From: an uncultured Lachnospiraceae bacterium
Lineage (GTDB): Bacteria; Bacillota; Clostridia; Lachnospirales; Lachnospiraceae
DNA length: 64,000 nt
Assembly (NCBI GenBank): GCA_902788035.1
Contig: CADAIL010000009.1
Location: forward strand, 1 to 64,000
Direction of reading: 5' to 3'
Shown: piece after piece, positions 15,426-23,387 of the stretch
How positions within the stretch are numbered: position 1 is the first letter of the stretch
Layout of the letters: each line of letters opens with the position of its first letter
Translations under genes and position numbers: made by a program
Notes under the pieces: generated by a model
What the model was told of the DNA's origin: nothing
What the model saw: the letters and a program-made list of their open reading frames with translations, nothing else
Databases searched by the model: none

Positions 15426-16472
15426 ATGGCCGGCTCTACTTTTGGCACAATCTTTCGCATAACGACATGGGGCGAATCTCATGGCACTGCTCTCGGCGTT
15501 GTCGTCGACGGATGCCCTGCCGGCATATCTCTTTCCGAGGACGATGTTAATGTCTATATGGAGCGCCGCCGCCCGAACGGAGGAAACATGTCAACAGCCA
15601 GAAATGAGGCCGATAGGATCGAAATCCTCTCCGGAGTTTTCGAAGGGAAAACGACAGGTACTCCGATCTCCATGATGCTGAAAAACACCGACCAGCGCTC
15701 CCGTGATTACAGCAATATAAAGGATTCTTATCGACCGGGACACGCTGATTTCGGATATGATTTCAAGTATGGTATAAGGGATTACCGCGGAGGCGGCAGG
15801 TCTTCCGCCCGTGAGACGGCTGCCCGCGTTGCCGGCGGCGCTGTTGCTATGAAACTGCTGTCCATGCTCGGTATCAGTGTTACCGCGAAGCTCGCCGCAG
15901 TCGGTGATATTCCTGTTTCTGATTTAGAAAAATGTGAGGAGCTTGTATCCAAGGTTCGAAACGAGCAGGATTCGATCGGATCCACGGTGACCTGCAAAGT
16001 CACAGGTATGCCTGCGGGGATTGGTCAGCCGGTATTCGACAAGCTGGATGCCGACCTGGCCAAGGCCATGTTCTCGATCGGTGCCGTCAAGGGGCTCGAT
16101 ATCGGAGCCGGACACAGAGCTGCGCTCATGCGGGGCAGTGAGAACAACGACCCCTTCTGGGTACAAGGCGGCAAAGTCATCACAACGACCAATAATGCCG
16201 GAGGTATTCTCGGCGGACTTTCAAACGGTTCCGACATTGATCTGACTGTCTATTTTAAGCCGACACCTTCTATCTCACGTCCCCAGCAGACCGTGAACAA
16301 AGACCTTGAGGAGATCGATCTTGAGATACATGGCCGTCACGATCCGGTGATCGGCAACCGGGCTGCTGTCGTAGTTGAGTGCATGACCGCGTTAGTTCTT
16401 GTGGATGCGCTGCTTATCAATATGACATCGAGAGCTGACAGAATCGTGGATTTTTACTCCGAAATTCATTAG
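15426..16472 (+). CDS. aroC: Chorismate synthase
   Basis: Final shikimate-pathway enzyme: 5-enolpyruvylshikimate-3-phosphate to chorismate, with reduced FMN. 348 residues. Signature motifs: GESHGTALGVVVDGCPAG near the N-terminus, RPGHADFGYDFKYG and GGGRSSARETAARVAGGAVA in the middle, and RHDPVIGNRAAVVVECM near the C-terminus. An in-frame opening continues 67 codons upstream, but only the ATG at 15426 has a GGAGG site and gives the normal MAGSTFGTIFRITTWGESHG beginning. A single-gene unit behind repeat copy A; it ends before the bidirectional terminator at 16570. Confidence 0.96.
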   Translation: MAGSTFGTIFRITTWGESHGTALGVVVDGCPAGISLSEDDVNVYMERRRPNGGNMSTARNEADRIEILSGVFEGKTTGTPISMMLKNTDQRSRDYSNIKDSYRPGHADFGYDFKYGIRDYRGGGRSSARETAARVAGGAVAMKLLSMLGISVTAKLAAVGDIPVSDLEKCEELVSKVRNEQDSIGSTVTCKVTGMPAGIGQPVFDKLDADLAKAMFSIGAVKGLDIGAGHRAALMRGSENNDPFWVQGGKVITTTNNAGGILGGLSNGSDIDLTVYFKPTPSISRPQQTVNKDLEEIDLEIHGRHDPVIGNRAAVVVECMTALVLVDALLINMTSRADRIVDFYSEIH

Positions 16473-16569
16473 TACTTTCTTTGTCTCTCATTTCGTCTAT
16501 CGATTTCGGACGGCTGCCAAAGTGCCTGCTTTTTGTACCGCTGCTCCGACTCTTCGACTGTATAAAAAA

Positions 16570-16595
16570 GGCTGTCGCTTAATTACGCGACAGCC
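16570..16595. terminator. Bidirectional terminator between aroC and lactonase genes
   Basis: A 9-bp stem, GGCTGTCGC/GCGACAGCC, flanked by AAAAAA on the left and TTTT on the right. It can serve aroC (plus) and the convergent lactonase gene (minus). Confidence 0.85.
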
Positions 16596-16616
16596 CTTTT
16601 CATATCTGTTCAATTA

Positions 16617-17732
16617 TTATACAGCGTTCGCTTCCGCTTCGCTCTCCGGAACGTCACGGACTTCAGCCGGAGCTTCCTCTATCTTATGGAAAGCCATGCA
16701 GTTCGGAGCATCCAATGTCTGCGGGCGGCCCTTCATCATGATAATGTTCTTTTCATAGTCGATCTTGAATGTTGTGATCGTGCCTTGTCCGTTGTTAACA
16801 ACGGCGATGTGCTGCTGATCCGGGAAAAGCGCGACGTCCTTCGGATAGTTGCCGGAGATCGGAAGGGCAAATTTCTTTTCAAGGATACCGTTCGACTGGT
16901 CGATCTTGAAGCATGCGATGGAGTCGTCTCCGGAAGTGGCACAGAATATATACTGGCCGTCATAGGAGAGGCGCATAGCGGATGCAGCATCGTATGGATC
17001 CCTTGCATTGGAAAGTGTTGAAACTTCCTGGATCTCTCTGAATGTCGGAAGTCCGCGCTGATCAATATAATACTGATATACACGGATCTCATTCGTGATC
17101 TGGCAGAGAACATAGGCAAAGAAGCCATCCTTGCTGAAGTGAATACTCTTCGGACCGACCTGCTTGCCCATACGGAGAACGTCGACTTCTTTCAGCGTGT
17201 TCGTGCGATGATCGATCCTGTAGAGGACGATCTGATCCAGAGCTTCATCAACGGCGCAGAGGAAATGATTGTCCGGAGTAACACGTACGCAGGTTACATG
17301 CGGGCGGAAGGATCTCTCATTGATCGCGCCCTGTCCGCGATGGAAAACGCCATCCATGACACTGCCGAGACGTCCGTCCTGATGCGTATGAACAACAGTG
17401 ACACGGCCATCATGGTATCCGCCGACAAAGAGGTACTTGCCGCTCAGGTCTGTCGAAAGGTGATTTCCTCGCATACCGCCAATGTCGATCTGGTTGATAG
17501 CATTCAGATCACCGGTCGGGCTGATCTCGAAAACGATAACTCCCTCATCCGCGATTGAATACAGATACTTACCGTTTCTGGATACTGTCAGATAAGAAGA
17601 ATTGTTGCACTTAACGACCTTGCGAAGGTGAAGCAGGCCTTCCGCTACGTCTACGTCATAAATATGGATACCCTTGCTCTTTCCGTTAGTGTAGGTGCCG
17701 ACATATGCGACATAATTCTCTGCTGCAGCCAT
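16617..17732 (-). CDS. Lactonase-family seven-bladed beta-propeller protein
   Basis: 371 residues of the 6-phosphogluconolactonase (YbhE/Pgl type) beta-propeller family. Repeated blades read NYVAYVGTYTNGKSKGIHIY, YLTVSRNGKYLYSIAD, KYLFVGGYHDGRVTV, PDNHFLCAVDEALDQIVLY, LSYDGQYIFCATSGDDSIACF and YPKDVALFPDQQHIAVVNN. The family includes enzymes hydrolysing 6-phosphogluconolactone and proteins of unknown substrate. The C-terminal tail is acidic (about 20 residues). No signal peptide. It is separated by 438 bases from the MBL-fold gene upstream, so it is probably its own unit. Confidence 0.82.
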   Translation of the reverse strand: MAAAENYVAYVGTYTNGKSKGIHIYDVDVAEGLLHLRKVVKCNNSSYLTVSRNGKYLYSIADEGVIVFEISPTGDLNAINQIDIGGMRGNHLSTDLSGKYLFVGGYHDGRVTVVHTHQDGRLGSVMDGVFHRGQGAINERSFRPHVTCVRVTPDNHFLCAVDEALDQIVLYRIDHRTNTLKEVDVLRMGKQVGPKSIHFSKDGFFAYVLCQITNEIRVYQYYIDQRGLPTFREIQEVSTLSNARDPYDAASAMRLSYDGQYIFCATSGDDSIACFKIDQSNGILEKKFALPISGNYPKDVALFPDQQHIAVVNNGQGTITTFKIDYEKNIIMMKGRPQTLDAPNCMAFHKIEEAPAEVRDVPESEAEANAV

Positions 17733-18170
17733 TGTTTTCTCCTCTCAAATGTCATATTTGACTGTTTAAATTATTTCGGAGACTGCGTCCCCTTTTGATG
17801 CTTAGATTCATCCGGCTGTGCGGATCACTGTCTACGAGAGCCCCCTCATATCGGTTTTGTAAAAACCGCACAAACAAATCGAAAAAGTTTCGATTATTTT
17901 AGCCGAAAAGCTATATTCCTGTTTAATTATAGTACAAAGATTCAGCATTTTCCACCACTTTATTCACAGAATGCGCATTATTTGAGGGGTTTTTCGTAAA
18001 TCGCGATCTCTGATTGCCCGCAAGCTGCGCGACGCACTCTGTGCGTCTTCCTTCGCGCAGCTCTGCGATCCGCCGAAGCTCAATCTTCCACACGATATTG
18101 AGGTCATTGGCATAAGCAGACTGCTATATACTGTATCAAGATCAAATATCAAGCGACTTTTGTGCAGCTG
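17733..18170. other. 438-base intergenic stretch with a nested hairpin
   Basis: No gene. The left part is AT-rich and probably holds the lactonase promoter. At 18024-18061 is a nested hairpin: GCTGCGCGA pairs with TCGCGCAGC around CGCAC/GTGCG. Flanking GCGATCTCTG and CTCTGCGATC could extend it. It follows the MBL-fold gene on the minus strand and may act as a terminator without a T-run or as an RNA structure. Confidence 0.5.
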
Positions 18171-19379
18171 TCAAAACTCAATGGTCTCCATCGGCCTCAT
18201 GACAGTAATATTTTTCTCTGCAAATAACATCTGCTCCGCCGAATGGAACGGCACGATCCTTGCAAATTTATTCTTTCTGCGAAGTTTTATAAGCTCCTCT
18301 GCTGTCTGGTGGACTGATATCCTCATAAAATCTGCCATGCCCGCCTCAAGGAACCTGCTGGCGCACCCGCCGGGAATCTGTTTTCCGGTTAGTACTACCC
18401 TGCCGCCGGCGTCGAGAATATGCAGGGCAGTATCCCTGTTCCACTCCTTGGCAATCTGGGTATCCGGGACAACGATCGCGGATCCCGGCACTATACTCTT
18501 TTCCGAATATTCCTTGACTTTCAGATAATTTCCGCTTCCCTGCTGCCATCTTTGCCGGGCTCGGAGGACACATGCGTATCCGATCGGAAACTGCATGAGC
18601 GGATGAAGGTGATCCGACTCCGAAGCCCGGATCATTCCCTTCCTCAGCCAGCTTTTCCGATCCTCCGTATCGCGCAGTTCCTGTATCAGATACTCGTCCG
18701 CATATACCTCACATCCGTTCTCGATGAGGATACGTATGACATCGAGACCTCTTCCGTGAGATGGGACCGGATAGAAGTTGATGTGATGAGATTGGTATTC
18801 ATGTGAGACATATTGTCTGAAGGCTTTCAGATTCTCCCCGCACCTTCTGCCATTCGTTCCGTAGGCAGTGTCGATCACTGCGAGGTCGACAGAGACGTCG
18901 CGGATCTTGTCACATTTGTAAGCAACCGACTTTTCGACATAGTCTCCCGAGAACAGAAATCTCTTTCCCTCTGCGGAAAAAAGAAGCCAGACGCTGCCCA
19001 TGCAGTGCCCGCTCCTTCCCCAGGTCACGGTGAGACCGTGATCCAATGTGATTTTAGTCCCTCTCTCACCCAGTTCTTCAAGCACCCTGCAGTCGCGAAC
19101 AGGTCCCGACATTGTATCCAGCGTGAATCTGCTGGCTACGACAATCCCCCTGAACCCTCGCTCATAGAGCCACATAACGGCTCCGGCGTGGTCTGCGTGA
19201 CAGTGTGTGAGAAATAGGTAATCAATACTTTTGATCTGTTCGTCAGACAAAAATGGTCTTGAACTGCCATTGGGCTCTCGCATCAGGCCGCAGTCTACAA
19301 GTATACGTACAGATTTTCCCTCCACAAGAAAGGAATTTCTTCCGTGTTCAGATGCTCCACCGGCAATATAAAGTTTCAT
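18171..19379 (-). CDS. Metallo-beta-lactamase-fold protein of the selenium/molybdenum hydroxylase cluster
   Basis: 402 residues from the chosen ATG, which has GGAGGG 4-5 bases upstream; an open frame continues 83 codons further but reads as shadow. Metal motif HCHADHAG (about residues 62-69), then GHCMGSVWL and FSGDYVEKS, matching the MBL metal sites. The long C-terminal half with PSHGRGLDVIRILIENG and GGRVVLTGKQ resembles the beta-CASP nuclease layout. It follows mocA by 34 bases, and yqeB/yqeC lie upstream, so it probably takes part in cofactor maturation or purine catabolism. That role is inference. Substrate unknown. Confidence 0.78.
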   Translation of the reverse strand: MKLYIAGGASEHGRNSFLVEGKSVRILVDCGLMREPNGSSRPFLSDEQIKSIDYLFLTHCHADHAGAVMWLYERGFRGIVVASRFTLDTMSGPVRDCRVLEELGERGTKITLDHGLTVTWGRSGHCMGSVWLLFSAEGKRFLFSGDYVEKSVAYKCDKIRDVSVDLAVIDTAYGTNGRRCGENLKAFRQYVSHEYQSHHINFYPVPSHGRGLDVIRILIENGCEVYADEYLIQELRDTEDRKSWLRKGMIRASESDHLHPLMQFPIGYACVLRARQRWQQGSGNYLKVKEYSEKSIVPGSAIVVPDTQIAKEWNRDTALHILDAGGRVVLTGKQIPGGCASRFLEAGMADFMRISVHQTAEELIKLRRKNKFARIVPFHSAEQMLFAEKNITVMRPMETIEF

Positions 19380-19413
19380 TTTTCCCTCCGTCAAAATTGT
19401 TCCCCAGATCATT

Positions 19414-20043
19414 TTAGCATGAGTAATCGATGTCTTCCAGTTCTTCGGGCTTTGTATCGGAAAAAATAAAAACGTCATCTTTATGGGCCAGCAGGATCCG
19501 CTTGCCTCCCCTGTCGCCCTCAAGTTCCATGAGCTCAGGGATGAATTCCGCCCCGAATCCTCCGGGGTTTCCCATCTCGCCATCTCTTCCAATGCATGCG
19601 AGCCGTTTTTCGCTCTGTGCAAATGCATGAATGAACCTTAGTACCGTCTCTTCCGCAAGGTGCGGGGTGTCGGCGACAAAGAAGATAAAGGCTCTATCGG
19701 AGTCATTTTTGTGACTGTCTACAGGTTGAGACGCAGTGTTTGCTTCCATCAGATACTTGACTGCGCACTTTATTGAAGACGAAATACCTCTCGAAGGATC
19801 CGGGTTGATCACACACCTTACGGGAAGCCCTGTCTTCCCGCCGATTTGATTGACCTCATCTTCTATTTCCCTGTACTGAGTTACGACCGTTATATCTTTC
19901 ACAAGCTCATCAGTTTCAAGAATACGAATGAGCCGACTAAGGAGCACTCGGTACATGGGTGTTCCATTATACGGAGCGAGGAGCTTATTTGTGCCAAAGC
20001 GCCTGGAATAGCCGGCTGCGAGATAAATAAAGTGGAATTTCAT
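19414..20043 (-). CDS. mocA: Molybdenum cofactor nucleotidyltransferase (MocA/YgfJ type)
   Basis: Transfers CMP (or another nucleotide) to molybdopterin for hydroxylase-type molybdoenzymes. 209 residues, NTP-transferase fold. N-terminal YLAAGYSRRFGTNKLLAPYNG is the LAAGxSxRxGxxK nucleotide motif; AFIFFVADTPHL and RDGEMGNPGGFGAEF are the later metal and substrate motifs. It follows yqeC by 89 bases in the order yqeB-yqeC-mocA, the known arrangement of selenium-dependent molybdenum hydroxylase systems. The hydroxylase itself is not in this window. GGAGG precedes the ATG. Confidence 0.9.
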   Translation of the reverse strand: MKFHFIYLAAGYSRRFGTNKLLAPYNGTPMYRVLLSRLIRILETDELVKDITVVTQYREIEDEVNQIGGKTGLPVRCVINPDPSRGISSSIKCAVKYLMEANTASQPVDSHKNDSDRAFIFFVADTPHLAEETVLRFIHAFAQSEKRLACIGRDGEMGNPGGFGAEFIPELMELEGDRGGKRILLAHKDDVFIFSDTKPEELEDIDYSC

Positions 20044-20132
20044 AGAGTTCCTCCAATATGAGAATGATTCAAGTCCCGCTCCTCAAACGAAACTATCCTT
20101 CAGCTTTTTATTCAAATCTCGCTCACTTACAT

Positions 20133-20858
20133 CTAGATCATAAATAGCCCACTGTCTACAATTGATTTTCCCGGAATCTTATCGTTCATATAAAGAAAAA
20201 CCCTGGCCGATTTGAATTTCTGCCTGATAAGAGGGACATATGTTTCCATGTATGCCTTAATCATCATTTCTTTTGTGAGGCAGATTTCAGGTGATACTCC
20301 AAGGGCATCAGCAACTCCTTCAGGATTGTAGCATATGCGGCTGATTCTTTTTCCCTCTGCATCCATGCCCATCACAAGCACAATATCTGTTGTTTCTTCC
20401 GGAATGACGGGCTCCCACGGCTTTGGCACTTTGAATGGGAGACACCTTGCACCGTCAGCCTCAATCAGAGTTACGTCAGCGTGCATCTCGGCAAAGAGCC
20501 TGTCATCGTTTGTAATCGCTGAGATTTTATCCTGCCGGCGAGGTTTTATAAACAGGTCGCGAGCACTGCCGATAGAGGCCGCCTTGGCGCCGGTTCTGTC
20601 AGCAGACATCGGAATCCCTGCGAACGCATACCCTTCTTTATTGAGCTTTTCAACGATATCCTTCACATTAGACACACAGCCCTCCTCGAGGAACATATGT
20701 GTCGTCGTAGTGACAAGAACCGTCTTGTTTTTCGCAAGGCAATAATCTCTTATCGCATGAATGCCGGATGTCTTTCCGCCTGCTCCGCAGAATGCAATGA
20801 CCTTTCGATCAGAATCCGAACCGGACTCAATTAATCTCTCTATAGAATAATGATCCAT
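20133..20858 (-). CDS. yqeC: Selenium cofactor biosynthesis protein YqeC
   Basis: 241 residues. The N-terminal VIAFCGAGGKTSGIHAIRDY is the glycine-rich P-loop-like motif of YqeC, followed by TVLVTTTTHMF and a conserved VTLIEADGARCLPFKVPKPWEPVIP segment. The family is known by co-occurrence with SelD and YqeB in organisms with selenium-dependent molybdenum hydroxylases; its exact reaction is not settled. The 149-base gap to yqeB contains a copy of the palindromic repeat family (20884-20935), yet all these genes lie in one direction. A protein of normal length without breaks. Confidence 0.92.
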   Translation of the reverse strand: MDHYSIERLIESGSDSDRKVIAFCGAGGKTSGIHAIRDYCLAKNKTVLVTTTTHMFLEEGCVSNVKDIVEKLNKEGYAFAGIPMSADRTGAKAASIGSARDLFIKPRRQDKISAITNDDRLFAEMHADVTLIEADGARCLPFKVPKPWEPVIPEETTDIVLVMGMDAEGKRISRICYNPEGVADALGVSPEICLTKEMMIKAYMETYVPLIRQKFKSARVFLYMNDKIPGKSIVDSGLFMI

Positions 20859-20883
20859 TTTTAAGATCCCATATCTAATGAAT

Positions 20884-20935
20884 TTAAGTCTCGCTCGTAA
20901 AACTTGGCGTGTGATTAGGGCCAGCGTCAGCTGAC
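20884..20935 (+). repeat. CAAGTCTCGC-family palindromic repeat, diverged copy
   Basis: AAGTCTCGCTCGTAAAACTTGGCG followed by CAGCGTCAGCTGACA, matching the copies at 39435 and 47101 with a decayed first palindrome. It sits between yqeB and yqeC. Confidence 0.6.
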
Positions 20936-21007
20936 ATAAAGAACGATGTCAAAGAAGGCCGCAAGCCCTCCCGTACGCCGGTCGGTCTTCGGCCTTCTCA
21001 ATCTTCT

Positions 21008-21838
21008 TTACAGCAGCCCTTTCTCAAATGCAACGACAAGCTGAAGCACACTTCCGCCGATGCACCTTGCCTTGTCAGAAACAGTACTGCAGTTCTCGAC
21101 CTGGTCTACGCGCGGGTCGATATCAGCCATCTTGAGACCCTCTGTCACCTCGAAATTTTCCGGCAAAATGCCGCGGATCACGCCTGACAGTGATGCCGGA
21201 ACCTTGACACGGGTCTTTCCGGTATCGATCACAGCGATGATCTTTTCCTTTTCGACAATTTCGCCGATGCCGCAGATAAGCTCAAGTCTGCCCGATGCCG
21301 GGGCATGAATAACGCGCTCATGGCTGTAACCGGCCACCATACCCGGAACCCCGGTATTCTCCATGGCACTGCCGGTAAAATAGATCCGCCCGAGATCGTG
21401 CCCCCTCATTGTCTCGATAACGCAGCGAACATCGACACCGGCTGTAAAGCCCGGTCCGAGAGCAATCGTGAGCGGAGCCATATCAATTTTCGTTCCGAGG
21501 TTCTTCTTGGCCAGTATCGCGTCGATGAGCACATCCGGTTTCAGTCTGTCAAGAGATTTGCCCTCCGGGTCGATGAGAAGCATCGGCCTGCCCGGTTGGG
21601 CACGCCGCATAGCGTCATCTATATTGCTGGTAAGTGTGCAGGTTACGCCCTCAACAGTTTTCGTGCCTTCGCCGTACCATCTGTCTCTCTCATAGATCGC
21701 GTCACAGAAAGACACGTTGCGTCTTATTGCCGTGGGTCTGGCAACCTCTAAAATGATGACCGGGTATCCCGCCTTTGACAGGGCTACGACTGTTCCTGTT
21801 GCAATATCTCCGCCGCCTCTTACTACGATTGGTCTCAT
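21008..21838 (-). CDS. yqeB: Selenium-dependent molybdenum hydroxylase accessory protein YqeB
   Basis: 276 residues. The N-terminal IVVRGGGDIATGTVVALSKAGYPVIILEVARPTAIRR is a Rossmann-like start; the middle carries ALGPGFTAGVDVRCVIETMRGHDLGR. Both are typical of the YqeB/EF2563 family, a marker of labile-selenium molybdenum hydroxylases. It starts 5 bases before the end of the hydantoinase gene region (yqeB start 21838, hydA stop 21844), so the two are co-transcribed. Role in loading selenium on the cofactor is inferred in the literature from genome association. Confidence 0.93.
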   Translation of the reverse strand: MRPIVVRGGGDIATGTVVALSKAGYPVIILEVARPTAIRRNVSFCDAIYERDRWYGEGTKTVEGVTCTLTSNIDDAMRRAQPGRPMLLIDPEGKSLDRLKPDVLIDAILAKKNLGTKIDMAPLTIALGPGFTAGVDVRCVIETMRGHDLGRIYFTGSAMENTGVPGMVAGYSHERVIHAPASGRLELICGIGEIVEKEKIIAVIDTGKTRVKVPASLSGVIRGILPENFEVTEGLKMADIDPRVDQVENCSTVSDKARCIGGSVLQLVVAFEKGLL

Positions 21839-21843
21839 AATTA

Positions 21844-23238
21844 TTATCCTTCCACATGTGTATAGTTGGGTACGCCTCTTTTTACAAATTTTCCGAGTCC
21901 TCTTCGGATAAGACGACCTTCATCCACACAGAGATTTCCGCGGAGGAAGACCTTCTCGACGCACCCTTTAAGCTGCATGCCCTCGTAGGGTGTGTTGTCA
22001 CAGTTCGTGACCCAGTCTTTCGCGGTGATTATCTTCATCCTTGTCGGATCTATGACTGCGATATCGGCGTCACTGCCGGGAAGAAGCGCGCCTTTTGTCG
22101 GATAAACTCCGTACAATTTGGCCTGATTCTCGGACAGTACACGGCAGAGGCACTCCGGTGAGATCCTCCCTTTTCCGACGCCCTCAGAGAACATCAGGTC
22201 GCCGCGGGTCTCCACTCCGGGGAGTCCGCCGGGAATTTTTGTAAAATCATCCTTGCCGAGCTTTCTCTGCTCAAGCGTAAAATCGCAGTGGTCTGTGCAG
22301 ACGGTATCTATTATACCACTTTTTATCGCATTCCAAAGCACTTCCTGATCATGTTTTGTCCTAAGAGGCGGTGCGCATACATATTTTGCCCCCTCAAAAT
22401 CGGGTAAATCATACAGGCTTCTGTCCAGGAACAGATACTGCGGGCATGTCTCCGAGTAAGCTGTGACTCCTTCCGCCCTCGCACGAATGATCTCATTCAA
22501 AGCTTTTTCGTTAGTCGTGTGAACAACCATAATTGGCGCATCCGCTTCTTTCGCGATGACCATGAGCCTGTGGACAGCCTCGGCTTCCATCGTGTCCGGC
22601 CTCGAGCGAGGATGGGCGGACGGTCCGAAATGTCCCAGTTCCTTCTGCTCCTTAACAAGAGCATCGATGACTGGTGCGTTTTCACAGTGACAGCCGGTGA
22701 AGGAATGGACTTCTTTCAGTTTTTTCAGAACCTCGTAAATCTCGCCGTCATTAAGCATCATGGCCGGGTAGGTCATGTAGATCTTGAATGTCGTGATGCC
22801 GGCTTCCATCATGTCATCTACTTCATCTCTGATTCGTGGATTCCACTCGGAAATCGACATATGGTAACTGTAGTCGCAGGAATTGGGGCCGTTTTCATTG
22901 GCCATGTCATGCCAGTTCTGAAGGCCCTCTTTCAAAGTCTCGCCATGATACTGGGTGCCGAAATCAATAATGAGCGTCGTTCCGCCTGCAATTGCAGCCG
23001 CTGTCCCTGTCTCAAAATTGTCGGACGTGACCGTGCCCGCGACATGGAGATTAAAATGTGTGTGTGCGTCAATAAAACCGGGGAAGATATATTTGCCTGC
23101 GCAGTCGATTTCCTCGGCATCCGAGTCACTTATGTCTGTATCCACACGTACTATTTTCTCGTCCTCAATAAGGATGTCCGCAATCCTGCTTCCTGAGCCG
23201 GAAACTACGATTCCGCCTTTTAAACATGTTTTTCTCAT
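21844..23238 (-). CDS. hydA: Dihydropyrimidinase / D-hydantoinase
   Basis: Zinc amidohydrolase opening cyclic ureides. 464 residues from the ATG at 23238, chosen for the AGAGGA site 6 bases upstream; a longer in-frame opening is not needed. All binuclear-metal residues are visible: His59 and His61 (AHTHF), carbamylated Lys152 (TFKIYMTY), His184 (GCHCEN), His240 (VVHTTN) and Asp316 (TDHCDF). In the E. coli purine island the equivalent gene (hyuA) lies beside ygeY and ygeW. Here it follows ygfK and precedes yqeB. It likely acts on a ring-opened or reduced purine intermediate; substrate specificity is inferred from context. Confidence 0.93.
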   Translation of the reverse strand: MRKTCLKGGIVVSGSGSRIADILIEDEKIVRVDTDISDSDAEEIDCAGKYIFPGFIDAHTHFNLHVAGTVTSDNFETGTAAAIAGGTTLIIDFGTQYHGETLKEGLQNWHDMANENGPNSCDYSYHMSISEWNPRIRDEVDDMMEAGITTFKIYMTYPAMMLNDGEIYEVLKKLKEVHSFTGCHCENAPVIDALVKEQKELGHFGPSAHPRSRPDTMEAEAVHRLMVIAKEADAPIMVVHTTNEKALNEIIRARAEGVTAYSETCPQYLFLDRSLYDLPDFEGAKYVCAPPLRTKHDQEVLWNAIKSGIIDTVCTDHCDFTLEQRKLGKDDFTKIPGGLPGVETRGDLMFSEGVGKGRISPECLCRVLSENQAKLYGVYPTKGALLPGSDADIAVIDPTRMKIITAKDWVTNCDNTPYEGMQLKGCVEKVFLRGNLCVDEGRLIRRGLGKFVKRGVPNYTHVEG

Positions 23239-23387
23239 TGCTGTTCCTCTTTTCTGCCTGCATTCAGACAGCAGGTGGATCTGCATCCACCTGCCGCTGT
23301 TTTCGTTCATATCACTTTTACTCAGTCATCTGTGAGACGGAAATTCTACCCGGCACCGCTGTTGTCAAATCCTGTCAGGAAACCGAA

